64,000 bases of DNA from Isoetes taiwanensis. Its lineage: Eukaryota; Streptophyta; Lycopodiopsida; Isoetales; Isoetaceae. Position 1 is the stretch's first letter; each line of letters opens with the position of its first letter. The position numbers and the translations under genes are program-made. Shown one piece after another: positions 33,483-45,330 of this stretch. The notes beneath the pieces were generated by a model, which saw only the letters and a list, made by a program, of their open reading frames with translations, did no database searches and had not been told where the DNA came from. The stretch spans positions 17,350,003 through 17,414,002 of the forward strand of contig JAJEKV010000030.1 of the NCBI GenBank assembly GCA_021234155.1, read 5' to 3'.

Positions 33483-35380
33483 CTAGTGTAAGGAATTCCC
33501 AACTGAACCTCTGTGTTGAGTGAAACGGAAGAATGCATTCTTTGCTTGCTTATGGGACTTTTCCATTCCGTGTGTATTCCAAATTCCCAGGCTTCCATAT
33601 TCCCTAATAAACCACACGCCATGTGCAAACAGAATATGGACATAGTGGGTCAAATTGGCTTCACCCCATGCTGTCAGGAAAGACTTAGTGAAGCTTGTGA
33701 TGGCCTCCTGGAATTTGGCAACATCATTTTCCTGCACTACCTTTTTCTGCATTTCCTTCACCAGTACAGAGAAATCCTGCCATGCCTTGATTGTCTCAGG
33801 CGTGATCTATCACGATCATTTCGACCATCCTCAGCTGCAATAAGATCCTTGTAAGCTTCCCAAACACCAGATGAGTTCTCTTTTGCGGGAGGCAAAAACC
33901 TCTTAGCCTTTGGACCACCCATACTAGGTTTCAGGGGAACCTTGCCAGATACTTTTGGATCTTGAAGTATTTTGTAGTGCCCACTATGAAGTCCCACATT
34001 AGATAGCACCTTTTCAACCTTATGCATGGCAGCTTCCCTAGAGCTTTGGGGTGATTTATTCCAAGCAAACAGGATACTCACGTAAACCACCTTGTCTATA
34101 ATTCTCAAGAAAGCATGAAGGGTGCATATATGTACTCTTTTTAATGGAATTGGCAGAATTGGCATCAAGGTTGTGTCCTTCTCTTCTCTATTTGGTGGTT
34201 TATCCTGGACACAGTCCAATGTACTCTTGTCCAACCCAGCTGAATCTCTTCTCGCATAGAGACAGTAAGGACAAGCATGAGTAGTCTTACCAGCACCATG
34301 CTTCATTCTGTACATGCATTTTATTGTCTTCAAATCTGCAGCAAGATGCCATTCAACCTCGTACTCACCATATCCAGAAACTGCAAGTTTTTCTCCGATC
34401 CCATGAGAGGCAATCATTGTGGGGATAGGTGTTTGATTAAAACCCATTTCAGTATACTGTGATTTTCCTCTGGTACCTGAAATAAACCAACCCACCAAAT
34501 GTGATCTTCAGACTAGACGGAAAACTTACCCTCTAGATTTGACTCTTCATTCCCTGTATTCAAAGCTCTGTTCATTAGACTCAGTGAAACCGCCTTTCAC
34601 CAATTCTATTTCATCCAGCTTCAAAACAATTCTTAATTTTCCAGCGCACTCTTCTACCTTCATATCATAAAATCGAACCAAAAGCTGAAACATTCTACTT
34701 AAGTCTATCCAGCAATTGTTATTTTCATTAAGGCAGAAAGTATCATCAAACTTCGACTTCTTCTTACCTTTGGTATAAGATGGCAATGTATCTAAATTGA
34801 CACTGCTGGTCAGTTGATACATATCATCAAGAAGGTCTTGCACTTGTCTGTTTCTCGATGACCTCTAAGTCCTCACACTAGTCATCCTTGGTAGTAGAAT
34901 AGTTTTGGTAATGCCTTGTTGTTTAAGGCCATCCTGCAAGCATCTGAACAAAGCAATATAAGCTTGCCTACTTATTCTGAAATTGTCACACAGTTCTTGC
35001 ACTGATTCTGAGGTTTGACTGTTCCCCAATTCCTGCAGCAGTTGTTGTACTATAGCTTTCCTAAGTTGAATGTTGTCAGGAAGCTTTAACATTCTCAATA
35101 CATCATCTTTAGTAACTAATTTCTTTAATAAATGGGCAATATTAGCAGGTTTTCTCTTATTTTCTTGTGCAAGATTTGGATCAACAAGCTTTTTAATAGC
35201 CATGACCCTTTTTTTTGAGCCTCCACCCCCAGGGCCTAATATATTTATGGGGGGTTTCTTGCCCTTTCCCTGATCCCCATGGCCAGTGGAGTTGTTTTCA
35301 TTCGTTTGACTCGTGTGGAGGGAATCATTTTCTTGCGCAACCCTCTTCATTCCTTGCTGCAGTGATTTCATCTCCGTCAC
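33483..35380 (-). pseudogene. Broken transposon-like ORF set, family not identified
   Basis: Four consecutive minus-strand frames. 35380-34865 is a Lys/Gln-rich N-terminal part with NILGPGGGGSKKRV and a helical block. 34843-34547 includes KLRIVLKLDEIELVKGGF. 34498-33758 is a 246-residue core with a CPYC pair and a VHICTLHAFLRIIDKVVY helix. 33761-33483 ends with SLGIWNTHGMEKSHKQAKNA. Their order, orientation and near-abutment indicate one ancestral coding region split by stops and shifts. The GIWNTHGMEKSH-type ending resembles uncharacterised transposon-associated proteins of algae and invertebrates; I cannot name the superfamily or point to a catalytic triad. A captured host gene cannot be excluded. 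Confidence 0.5.
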
Positions 35381-36260
35381 TAATTTTTTATTTCTACCTC
35401 CAATTCATTGAGCTTGCGGCATTGTTGAGACAGCAAGTAGTTCGCCTGTTGGAGCTGATTAACATCTGATAAAACTTTTCAATTGAATCCATACAAGTGG
35501 TTATACATGGCACGCAAATGTGGATCAGTATTACCATTAACCAAATTATTACGGTAACCTAGTAACCCTTGCTGTCCCTTACAAGCAAATTCAATAAGAC
35601 CGGATGCGAGTGGAAGTTTGGATGGGCGCTCGATGGTGGGAAAGGGAAAATCTTAGATGTAATCATCAAATTTTGTGGTCGTTAGGAAATAATAATTGCA
35701 AAGTTAGGTATGAGGTTAGGTTTGGAGGGGAGGGGGGGGTTAGGTTAGGGGAGAGTGAAAGTTAGGTATGGAGGGGGGAAAGGTAGGTTCGGGATCCTAC
35801 GTGGCAGCCCCCAAAATCCCGGGGTTCACCTTTTTCCGTGCACAAAACATGTGCGTGGGCGATGAAGGGTTTTTTCAAACTTCGGCACGCGTATACATGC
35901 GCTATCTCTTACGTTTTGGCGCCCAAGGAGCGTGTATTTTCACGCGGTTCTAAGGTGCTTTCTTGCAAGGCTCGGTACTTGGAAATACGTTGAGGGATGT
36001 GGAATGTAGTTTTATATGATGGAGCCCGTATGGAAGCTAGTTTATCTTTTGAGCCGGCATCTTTGTTGCTAATGACAACGGCAATTTTTGTTGTGTTGGC
36101 ATCGTCCGCAGAGCCCTTAACCATCACCGTGATTTTTCCGAGTATTCTTCCATCACTCCTGATAGCTCTCATGCACTTATGATACCCATTTTAAGTTCTT
36201 GCAGTCTTACGCTTATGTTTTATTTATTTGCATCCAGTATCTCGGTAGTCATTTGCCTTC
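35381..36260. other. G-rich tract and unassigned coding-like minus frame
   Basis: 35700-35790 is strongly G-rich on the plus strand. A minus frame at 36172-35909 begins MRAIRSDGRILGKITVMVKG and looks coding-like, but I do not recognise it. It may be another captured piece next to PWP1 and NSN1. Confidence 0.3.
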
Positions 36261-36424
36261 ATGGCACATTCCCTTCTATCTCAAACACATAAGGCATTGT
36301 TGGTGCGGATTTATGAAGATGACGATGGTGAAAACAACATGTATGTACACCATGATATTATGTTGCCGGCATTTCCTCTTTGCACATATTGGCTAGATTG
36401 TGGTCCTGAAGGGAGGCGAAAAAG
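36261..36424 (+). pseudogene. PWP1: PWP1-like WD-repeat protein fragment
   Basis: One exon-like frame reads LLVRIYEDDDGENNMYVHHD followed by IMLPAFPLCTYWLDCGPEG. This is the conserved block of plant periodic tryptophan protein 1 (an acidic VYIYED...NLYVHHD.MLPAFPL motif just before the WD repeats), a nucleolar ribosome-biogenesis factor. A one-base shift follows GPEG, and AAAG/GTAAGA near 36424 looks like a donor site. Only this exon is present. It lies upstream of, and on the same strand as, the NSN1 pieces. Confidence 0.78.
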
Positions 36425-36703
36425 GTAAGAGTAGTATGAATGTTTTGGTTTGTCTCATTCGGTCACCAATGATGTATATTTGTTGATTCGTGAAACTATC
36501 GGCCGTTGTTTCGTGTTTAAGTGACAGGGGCTCATGGATTTCTAAAGCTTAAGCATGCACCGTGTAATGATTTTGACCATTTGACACCGTGTAGCAATTT
36601 AGAGAGAATTTGTTATAATCGACATATGGAGGTCTGTTGGTTGTTTGAATGTTTGTCGATGTGTTTTATGATTTAAAACTTACATTGCCATTGCTCCATT
36701 CTA

Positions 36704-37535
36704 GATTTGGTACCACGAGAAGTTGCGAGAAGTGGTTAAATTATTTGAAGGAGGAATTGCCAACCTGGGTGTTCAAATGCACGCACTACCAAAAAGCGAA
36801 AAGCAAATCTTGGCCATAAAGGTTCAAAAAAAAAACAAAAGTGAAAGAAATTCTTGAAACAAGTGAATGTCTTGGAGCAGAGACCCTTCTACAGCTATTA
36901 AAGAACTACTGCAGAAATCAAGGAGTATGCCACTATTATCTCTTTGGAGACGGTTTTATATTTATGCATTATTACTAAGAACCATCTTGTTAGTACTTGC
37001 ATTTCATGATATGTTAAAATATTGCATGGGACGATAAGAATAGTGTTTCTTAGCCCACATGTGACTCCTGTTGACAGCTGAAGACTGCTATTACAGTTGG
37101 TGTTGTAGGCCTGCCAAATGTAGGAAAAAGTAGCCTGATCAATAGCTTGAAGAGAGTACGGGCTGTGAATACTTGTAAGTGGCATTAATTTCTTAGATTA
37201 AATATCTCTATAAGTGATACAGTTGATGTGCATAATGTGCCAATTGTTGTGATTTCTATGTCGAACAGGCTTTTCCCTCCATAGAATTTAATTAGCGCAC
37301 ATTATTTGCATAATAGCTGACAAGCTATTGTTTACATAAGTGCAAGAATGTAGATGTTGAAGTTATGCCCTCGTGAGAAGTTGATGTGCATATACAAAAT
37401 CTCGAGTTTCAAGGCCCTCAAGACTTCCTATAAAATCGGCATTGGTTCACGGAAACCCAAAAGGGTGGCCTAGTGGATATAAATGCAGTTGCAAAGATGG
37501 TGCTTCATGATTGGAATGCAGGTAATTCTAAGCAA
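36704..37535 (+). pseudogene. NSN1: Nucleostemin/GNL3-like GTPase (NSN1) fragments with introns
   Basis: Three blocks match plant nucleostemin-like GTPase, a nucleolar pre-60S factor. At 36704-36925, after a TTCTAG acceptor: DLVPREV, shift, KWLNYLKEELPTWVFKC, then a stop and SECLGAETLLQLLKNYC. At 37078-37174, between an acceptor and [26 protein letters not shown] with the P-loop GLPNVGKS. At about 37460-37535: KGGLVDINAVAKMVLHDWNA before GTAATT, the conserved C-terminal segment. Order is preserved and introns are kept, but intervening exons are missing and frames are broken, so this is an unprocessed remnant or captured fragment. Confidence 0.85.
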
Positions 37536-38803
37536 GTGCTAAAGGTTTACTCTTTTGATGGTGCATTTTCTTTACATGATACAGCATTCAACCAAAAACC
37601 TACATTTATTTTAAGGTCAGACATTCCTGGCTCATGGATTTCTGCTACTTAAGCATGCATGGTCTTCATACAAATTTACCTTTTTGCTTGCTCTGCGTCC
37701 TTAGCACATTGTTCATCCTGCACATGTTTAAGACAATGCACAAGCATGATATCTTTGACACTTCCATTGGACCAGCTTATGTAAAGATCATGTAGATTTA
37801 TACTTACATTTAGCCGTTATCTTTTCCATAATTCTTTGAATCTACTACTATACCTGCAACATTCTTCATTTATGTTTATCGTATTCTTGCTTGTGATATG
37901 TTCCAAATTGATTGTTAAACCATTTTTGAATGGTTTTACTTAGATACTACAAGACTAGTGAAAGTTCTTTCGCTCTGTTTGAGCGGTGGAGTTCTCGAAT
38001 GCAAATTTAGGGAGGAACATGGATATCAATGTGCAAGCTAAACGAATGCTGATGCAAACACTCCAGGTTTCTACGAAAGCGGTTTGCGGTGACATATATT
38101 TGCCTCGATGGGCATTACAAAGACAGTTGGCCGCTTCCAAAGGTTCCTTAGACCATACAAAAGTTGTTGCTTTCAGATTGACTTGGGAAGAGCATCCGCC
38201 CTTACATCTGCATTGAGTTCAAGCTTTTCATTATCAAACAATACACATGACAATTAACAAGAGCTATAAGCCTTAAGGCCGGTGTGACTATTAAGGCCAT
38301 AGATATGGTTATTTTTTGAGTAATTGGGGTCTTGATTGTATTTGTCTCGGTGATTGGGCCGTTTGTGCTCTGGGCTTGATTCAAGATTTGCATTGGATGC
38401 CTCACTTTGGAGAACGTGGTCAAATTTGCAAGAAATAACATATGGATTTGATTGCCGTTAGAATCACTAGGTCTTTGCTAAACTAGTAGGCTGGTATTCA
38501 CCAACAAGAGGAGAAGGTATGGCAGAGATTCGGCTTTTAGAGAGGTGATTGTTATTATTCATTGTTTTTCTTGGCAGCCACATGGTTGGCTCATTATTTT
38601 GTTGAATTTTACATTTATAATTCAAAGCATATGATGTAAAAGACAAAGGCTAGAGTGGATAAATGTTTGTGGGAACCTGCCTCTGGCTTATTTCATCATT
38701 GTACTTGTACTTGGAAATCATAATGACAATTTGAACAGGCTTTTGTTGGAGGGAAACTGCGCCCATGCACCTACATATGTCTAGGGGGAGTCACAAGGTC
38801 TTG
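37536..38803. other. No supportable gene
   Basis: The plus frame at 37986-38216 (NANLGRNMDINVQAKRMLMQ) is coding-like but unrecognised; it might be a further captured exon. The remainder is AT-rich. Confidence 0.3.
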
Positions 38804-39110
38804 GTGCAACGGTTAAGCTTGTTTTTTTTGGGGCAAGCAAAGGAGCTGGTCACTCTAAACGAGGTGCCGTCACATAAAGGATTGCCGTTAAATGTTTGTG
38901 AAAAAGATAGGTAAAAGTGAAAGGATAAAAAGAAAAAAATTCATTAGAACTAGTAAGGGGTGCAATGGTTAAGCTTGTTTTTTTTGGGGCAAGCAAAGGA
39001 GCCGGTCACTCTAAACGAGGTGCTGTCACATAAAGGATTGCCCTTAAATGTTTGTGAAAAAGATAGGTAAAAGTGAAAGGATTAAAAAAAAATAAAATCA
39101 TTAGAACTAA
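38804..39110. repeat. Tandem duplication of about 157 bp
   Basis: The unit starting TGCAACGGTTAAGCTTG (38804) recurs as TGCAATGGTTAAGCTTG (38961), each containing GGGGCAAGCAAAGGAGC and CACATAAAGGATTGCC. The copies differ by a few bases. Confidence 0.9.
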
Positions 39111-40252
39111 GAGGGACCATTGAACCATTGAACCCTAAACCTTGAGTTAAACTATTGCCTTGAATTTTAAGCATGTTTGGGTCAAGCACAGTATACTTAG
39201 AAGTTAATGGGGAGTAGATAATATAAAAACATTGATCTTATGGAACATATGCCTATAGTTCTTAGCCTTCATGTCAAGGAGCTCTACAGTCCTCTAGTCC
39301 TATGCAACCACTCGACAGCACAAAAGAAATCCCAGATGTGCAATTTGGTTGAACTCAAGTTCAACTAATATGAATTTAGCCTTGGTATGCAACCAACCTT
39401 GTGGAGCTTGCAAAATTTGGAGGTTGAATGTAAATGTAAGGTAGAGGGTAGGCTACATTAGTGATATACTTGACGTAAAAATACGGTTAAGGGTAGGGTC
39501 AATGGGGATTGGACTAGGCGTAAAAGTATGAAATCAGGTATTATTTTTCACCAACACTAGACTGTATACATAGGGGTTTTTATGGGGGGCGAGCCGTATA
39601 CGGAGGGGTTTCTCCCGACCCCTGGAACGCACATGCCATATCCCCTTTACATAGAGGTGAACCCCCCGGGCCCAAAATACTCTTACAAGGCCCTTAATTG
39701 ACCTCAAAAAAACTCTAATGCAGACATATTTCCCCTGTTCTTATAGAAACGCCAAAATTCCTGTTCTTATAGAAATGCCGGAACTATGCTGCGCTAAGTG
39801 AGAAATCCTTGAGAAAACTATGCTTACCAAGAGATAACTTGATAGGCTTGAAAAAGGGCTTTTCTTTTTAAGTATTTAATCGACATAAGTTATCACTTTT
39901 TTTGGGTTCAGAACAGAGCTCCAAATCCTTGCATGTTGCAGTGTTTGCATACTTGGCGATGGCATCTTTAAGCTTCGGTATCTAAGAAGCCACCAGAATG
40001 AAAGAGTCAGAAGATAATTTCTCAAATGGGTTTTTGAGAAACTGAGAAGCGAAGGACGACTGCTTACAGTGGAAAGAGAACACGATAAAAGAGGTGAGCC
40101 TTCCGCTGGATCTGCGAGTTTTCAGTCCTTCAGGGCATCAGAGATTCAAGCATCACAGTTTTATTGTTTCGGCTATAGCAGAGCCACAAATTGCATCATG
40201 GCATAAGAGCTGGGATTTTTTACGTTCATACTCTGAGGCAGCGTTTATGCAC
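39111..40252. other. No supportable gene
   Basis: AT-rich sequence with no recognisable domain. A stretch near 39555-39640 (GAGCCGTATACGGAGGGG) recalls the end of the gypsy LTR at 58600-58640 but is too short to call. Confidence 0.3.
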
Positions 40253-40375
40253 GGGAAAATACCCCTCTCGGGTTTCCGAGGGAATAATCTGCGAGGCCGC
40301 GAGTGCGTCGGCCGCTGGCGGCGGCGCCTCGCAGATTATTCCCCACAAAACCCTCGCGGAGTATTTTCTCTTATA
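40253..40375. repeat. GC-rich foldback with perfect 17-bp stem
   Basis: GGAATAATCTGCGAGGC (40281-40297) is exactly inverted at 40326-40342, enclosing a 28-base CpG-rich loop. An outer imperfect arm pair (AAAATACCCCTCTCGGG near 40257 and CCCTCGCGGAGTATTTT near 40359) lengthens the foldback to about 120 bp. Base composition differs sharply from the AT-rich surroundings, consistent with a MITE-like foldback insertion. Confidence 0.75.
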
Positions 40376-40897
40376 CTAAACCAACTCAGACCGCTTCCAT
40401 TGGGCGAAACTTTTGCAGTATATGCATTTTTGTAGCAAGATTGAAAGGAAGTCATGACACTTTTGTAGGCAATGGGCTATGGGGGTGCTAGAGAGAGACT
40501 AGAGGCACCAGAAAAGGACTGGAGGCATTAGACAGAGGTAGAATTTAGAGAGAGATAAGAGGCGTCAGAGAGAGAGATTGGAGGTGCTATTGCCTAAATA
40601 TGTCGTAGATGAAGGATGAAAATGCACACAATGAGCTTTTATTTGATGGATACGGCCATTTTTTTCCATGGCGTTGGAACCTTCTTATCCTTTAGTGTCA
40701 TGATACCATCTGAAATTGTGCTTTTTGAAACGAAACAGCATGAATTTTGGCTTTGTTCACCTCTTTTTTCATCGATATAGATAGTGTCGTAGTTCCCTAG
40801 TTTCAGGATCAAGAAAGAAGGGCTAGAGATGATTTAAAGTGACTTTTTTTTGCCCTAGTAGGAACGTTAAAGCCACTTTTTATTTGGTGGCTTTAAC

Positions 40898-41035
40898 TAA
40901 TTGAGCATATAGCCCGCAGTTGGAATCCAGTTGTCCGGATTCCAATATGCTCAATTATAAAATCTCAACGAACTCCATGTTATGTAGATTCCAATATGCT
41001 CAATTATAAAATCTCAACGAACTCCATGTTATGTA
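40898..41035. repeat. Foldback followed by 49-bp tandem duplication
   Basis: TAATTGAGCATAT pairs with ATATGCTCAATTA, and TTGGAATCC pairs with GGATTCCAA, within 40898-40958. The right arm and adjoining sequence (GATTCCAATATGCTCAATTA) are then repeated exactly with an offset of 49 bp (40938 and 40987). Confidence 0.8.
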
Positions 41036-41645
41036 GAATGCCATGGGGAAGCCATTCTTGCTGCCCCCTTGACCTGTAGAATTAGCAAGGGAGCACCGAC
41101 CTGATTCTGCGGGTCATGGGGCCATTTTGCAGGACGAGGTCAAGGCAATCCTTAACCTGATTCAACAGGTTTTGAGGCCTATGTGTCATTTTCAACAAGA
41201 ATGGTGCATGTGAGGCCATGTGTCATTTTGAACAAGAATGGTTCAAAGATCTTGCAAGAATGCACTCTTACTTGCCTTGACGTTTAGGTTGTGACATACT
41301 TAGACTATTATGCAAGTTGCCATTTTAAATTTACCCTCATTTATTTTAGCATGCAGCTTTTCTAAGATGTAACTTACAACTCATTAAGCACGCGAGCCGA
41401 TTTTAGTTTGCAAGCTTTCCTAAGTTGTACCTACCATCTCCACCAACGGTAGAACTCATGAGAAAGATTCCATTCTGCTCTGAGCAGTCTATGAACATGT
41501 TAAAATATATACAAGCATGGACTGTTCAAATCCATGCAATGATCAAATTTGTTCTCGAACTCAACAATGTACAAATCACTGTACAATTTGTGTACAATTT
41601 ATACACAAGTATTCCTTATTTGGAAGGACAGATCACAATGAGCCC
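41036..41645. other. 3' flank of the RING-H2 gene
   Basis: No other gene is seen. It presumably includes the 3' untranslated region of the minus-strand E3 ligase. A small direct repeat (GTGTCATTTTNAACAAGAATGG) lies near 41180-41240. Confidence 0.35.
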
Positions 41646-43383
41646 TCACTTTGCTTCAGTAGTCACGTCATGTTTGCAAATGGGACATATCTTGGAGTAG
41701 CTTGACAGCCATGTCATTGCACAGGAGCAGTGAAATTGGTGCACACAAGGCAACTGAATGAGATTTTCCCCAGTAGTATATTCTAGTTGACAAATCACAC
41801 ACAACCTGCAATGGAATAACTGTTATCACATCATTAAAGAAACAAAGAATCATCGAACTGCTTACTCTGCATCCTGCCCACCCTTTGCTTTCAAAGTTTC
41901 ATCATAGGTTAGCTGGGTCAATGATTTCAGACAGTCATTTGTCGCAACACACCTCACATCTTGCAGCTGCACAAGACTCTGCAGGGGTATGACCAAGCAC
42001 GATCAATACAATGTCTTATATCCCCATCCAAAACGTGGCGTTTAAATTAATAAATAGAAGTGTAAGCATCGGACAAAGACAAAGTTAAGAAACTGCAAGA
42101 CCAAAACATAAAACAACACTGTGATGTAATAAAGCAACACTGTGTGCAAACATTTCAAACCAGTTGTATTTGAAAACCCACATACTGAGGCACAACAAAT
42201 TTAATCCCTTTAAAGAGATATTAGCTGCCTAAAAATTACCATGCCACTATCATAACAGATCAAGAAAAGGATTTTAGATACACTTCAACTCATTTGCACT
42301 CCATAAGAAAAATAGCAAAATTTGCTGTTCTGTCAGAGCAACGTTTGAAACGGAAGTTAATAGACTGTCTCTGAAGCTGACAGGGAATTATAGAACAGCT
42401 TCTGACCATATATTAAAAGAGTAGGATTCTAAGTTGAAGTTTAACCTCTGGTCCTTTACCACACAAGAAATCTCTAAAATTTGAAATATAACACTTTACA
42501 ACAAACTTGTTCTTTGTGGAAGAATGGATTTTGCAGAAATAGTCTTACCTCATAGGACATATCCAGGACTTCGGGGACGTTCTCATCCCGAGAACCTGTT
42601 AGTGATAATGATAACGCTGCAGCATCATAAAGAATAGGTTAGACAACAAAGTCTGTTGGTATCAGTCAACAAGGTTGTGAGAGACATGACAAATAGCCAG
42701 ACCTGGGACAGAAGCACTTCAAGCAATGAAAGAACAATCAATGCCAATAAAGGCTATTATATGCTCGCCTAGAAATCAAAGCAGGATTACCAAAAGCGAT
42801 ATCCAGATCGTGATCATTGGGATATTCAACAAAATCAAGGTCTTCCCGCCCATTCCGACGAGAAGCACGCCGCAACTGTCTCCTGCTTGGAGGGGGCGGC
42901 ACAACAATAAAATCGTCGTCTTCAGGGTACTGTACCCATCGTTGCTGATCAATCCTCCTTTGCTCTGCCGCAAACCGTCTCCGTCTTCCTGTTCAAAGAA
43001 TATGAAGATCCACTATAAGTTTGCAAATTGCAAATTGCAAAAAAAAAAAAAGAAACCGTCCACAAAGACTATCATTAGACAGAAGCAGATTGTAGAATCA
43101 GCTTTCCCACCATAGATTTCCGGATCCTCCAATTCCAAATATAAATCACAAATCTAAGAAAGACCAAAGAAAAGAGAAAGATCTTTACCTTTCCCAGTTG
43201 AACGCTCGTTCCTGGAATTCCTGGAATTTGTGTTAGGGTCGCCCTGACCTACAAGATTCGTTCTTCAGAATTAGCATTGCCAGAAATGATACAAACCAAA
43301 ATGAAAAGGACCAAAACGAAAAACGTTAACCTACCAGAACGCAGATTTCCACGGCTAACTTCCGCCACAGATGCGCTGCTCAT
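41646..43383 (-). CDS. RING-H2 E3 ubiquitin ligase, BIG BROTHER-like (six exons)
   Basis: A complete split gene, assembled by eye. Coding exons on minus are 43383-43335, 43248-43189, 42988-42791, 42616-42549, 41978-41866 and 41805-41646. All five introns are GT-AG and phases join exactly to give 648 coding bases (215 residues). The N-terminus starts MSSASVAEVSRG. The middle is Arg- and Asp-rich (PEDDDFIVVPPPPSRRQLRR). The C-terminus is a RING-H2 finger: CVICQLEYTTGENLIQLPC then VHQFHCSCAMTWL and CPIC, with Cys/His spacing C-x2-C-x14-C-x-H-x2-H-x2-C-x-C. RING-H2 proteins pass ubiquitin from an E2 to substrate, here probably in the cytosol or nucleus since no membrane helix or signal is seen. 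The order of an acidic linker, MSYE and a terminal RING recalls the plant BIG BROTHER group that limits organ size; that subfamily call is tentative. This is the only intact host gene in the window. Confidence 0.85.
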
Positions 43384-44394
43384 ACTTCTGCAGAAAAACG
43401 GAATTGAGGCCCAGGAAGAACCAACTAGGCCAAGGGCGGAGGACAGATCCGGCAGCAAAGGAAACAAACTCGGTAGGCGGAAAGGGTCCGAGGACGGCTC
43501 CGTTTCCCTGCTGGCATGTTCTGGTCGAGAATTTCCAGGAAATGGAAGGAGATTCCGGGATATAATTTCTTTCCGGTTGGGAGGGGATTTGAATTATTGG
43601 CGCCGGATTTAGGGCCACATATTTTTCACTGTATAGATTTATGGTGGCCCATTCTGTTGCAACCGTGTAGAGACATAGGATATCCGCGTGTATTCCCGAG
43701 GTATATTCTAAAATCTTTTTCCCTTGCTCTCCACACGTTATGTTATTTTAGGTGCCACGTAAATTGCCACGTTTCAGATAATCTCAAACATGTGATTTCT
43801 AGTAGCCTAGATCTTGCAACCAAGATACTCCTCATTTGTGTGTTGGATCTTCTTAGCGGTTGGTCAGATTTGCCTACCAATATAAGTCGGTTGTTATGCC
43901 TTGTACCTAAAAACAACTTGTTGGGCGTCAGGCATTAAGAGTGGCCAGATCATTTTTTTTGCTTTCAACGACATCCTTTTATGTAAAAACGGAGGTGCAG
44001 ACCTCCATTTGAAATTAGAGGCCAATTTTCAATTTTCCACTCTGACAAGGGACCATCCGCAAAAACTAGTTTAATCTGTTGATTCCCCTCTCTTCTGCAG
44101 CTCTTTCCCCACTATTTTGCTGCTCTTCGCCTCTCTGGTATTTGCCCTTGTATCAAATTGAGATACGAAAATGGACGTAGTCAAGATTGGATGTGGCCAC
44201 CCCTATTATTTCCACACAAGAATGTCAAGCAAAGAGACATTCCCTTATACTTCAGTATCCAAAGTGGGACATCATGCCACCTAGAATGTCACTTTGCCCT
44301 CACCATCTCGTAAGAGTCCAAGTTTTATATGACATCTTTTGCTAAGCTTTGACTTTTATATCAACAAACAGCCAGCCGATGCTCTCTTTTTCCC
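43384..44394. other. Upstream region of the RING-H2 gene; no other gene
   Basis: 43384-43620 is comparatively GC-rich and directly upstream of the E3 start codon, so it probably includes the 5' untranslated region and promoter. No TATA box can be assigned with confidence. From 43620 to 44394 nothing is recognised apart from short GCCACGT repeats near 43750. Confidence 0.35.
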
Positions 44395-45066
44395 TTAAGG
44401 GAAAGAGTAGAAGAGAAGGGTTTTCCATGCCATTTTCCCCTTCCCTTCTACTCTTTCCTCACATTTTCTCTCTAATCTTTTCCCTTCCTTTTTTCGATGC
44501 TCTTTTTTCGCTTCACTTTCTCTTTTTTCACGCTTTCCCTCTTCTTCTTTTTCCCATGCCCTTTCCCATTTCCCTTTTCCCCTTTTCATCGTGCCCTTTT
44601 TCCAGGTTCCCTTTTCTCCTTTCCATCTCCCTTTTTTTCTTTTATCCTTTCTCTTTCTCTTTTCCCATGCACTTTATTCGTTTCCTTCTTCCCGCTCTTT
44701 TCCCTTAACTTTTTCTCCCTTTTCCACTCTTTCCTTCTTCCCCTTCTTCCGTTGCCCTTTTTCCCTTCAATTTTTCCCTTTCTATTTCTATTCCTTTTTC
44801 CATTTTTCCCATGCCACTTTTCCCTTCCCTTACTTTGCCCTTTTCCTCTTCTCTTTTTTTCCATGCCTTTTTTCCCTTCCCTTTTCTCTTTTACCCATGC
44901 CTTTCCTCCCCTTTCCTTTTCATTTCCCCTTAAGAGTTCAAATCATGACCAATCATAGTAGTGGAAAATCGTGCGATAAATCTCGCCCTTCAGATTCAAT
45001 CAGATGATCTCAGCCATTCAAATTAGGGCTTCATCATCCAATACGGTATAACATTATAATATAAGA
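44395..45066 (-). mobile_element. Helitron-related copy with pyrimidine-rich body (partial)
   Basis: The right part of this segment matches the right part of the Helitron at 18949-21185: a C/T-only tract, then CTTAAGAG, then GTGCGATAAATCTCG, ending TATAACATTATAATATAAGA before T at 45067. That is the minus-strand 5' TC terminus of the element. The left CTAG/hairpin end was not found, so it is truncated or diverged. The long frames over the tract are low-complexity artefacts. Confidence 0.65.
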
Positions 45067-45330
45067 TAAAAATTGGTTGCTTCTCCATGTATTCTTGATA
45101 TCACTGGTTCAAATTTTGAATTAATTCAATCCTTTAATTTGAACGTACGGGAATGGACATAACAATTGACTTGGCTGATACAGTAGTCCAATTGAGAGAG
45201 ATGAAAGAGGTTATTCTTTCTTGATTTTTTTTCCTTAGTTAGCATACTTGTAGTAAATATTGGTAGAACCAACTGAATCTATTGCCTAGGTAGAAGATTA
45301 TATACTTGTGGATTTACAAAATATCATGTC

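Noticed and set aside
39555-39640. Possible solo LTR remnant of the gypsy family
   Set aside because: Only a short GTATACGG...CCCGACCCC likeness to the LTR end; too little to support a call.
44349-45007. Plus frames of 92-153 codons over 44349-45007
   Set aside because: Same polypyrimidine artefact in the second Helitron copy.
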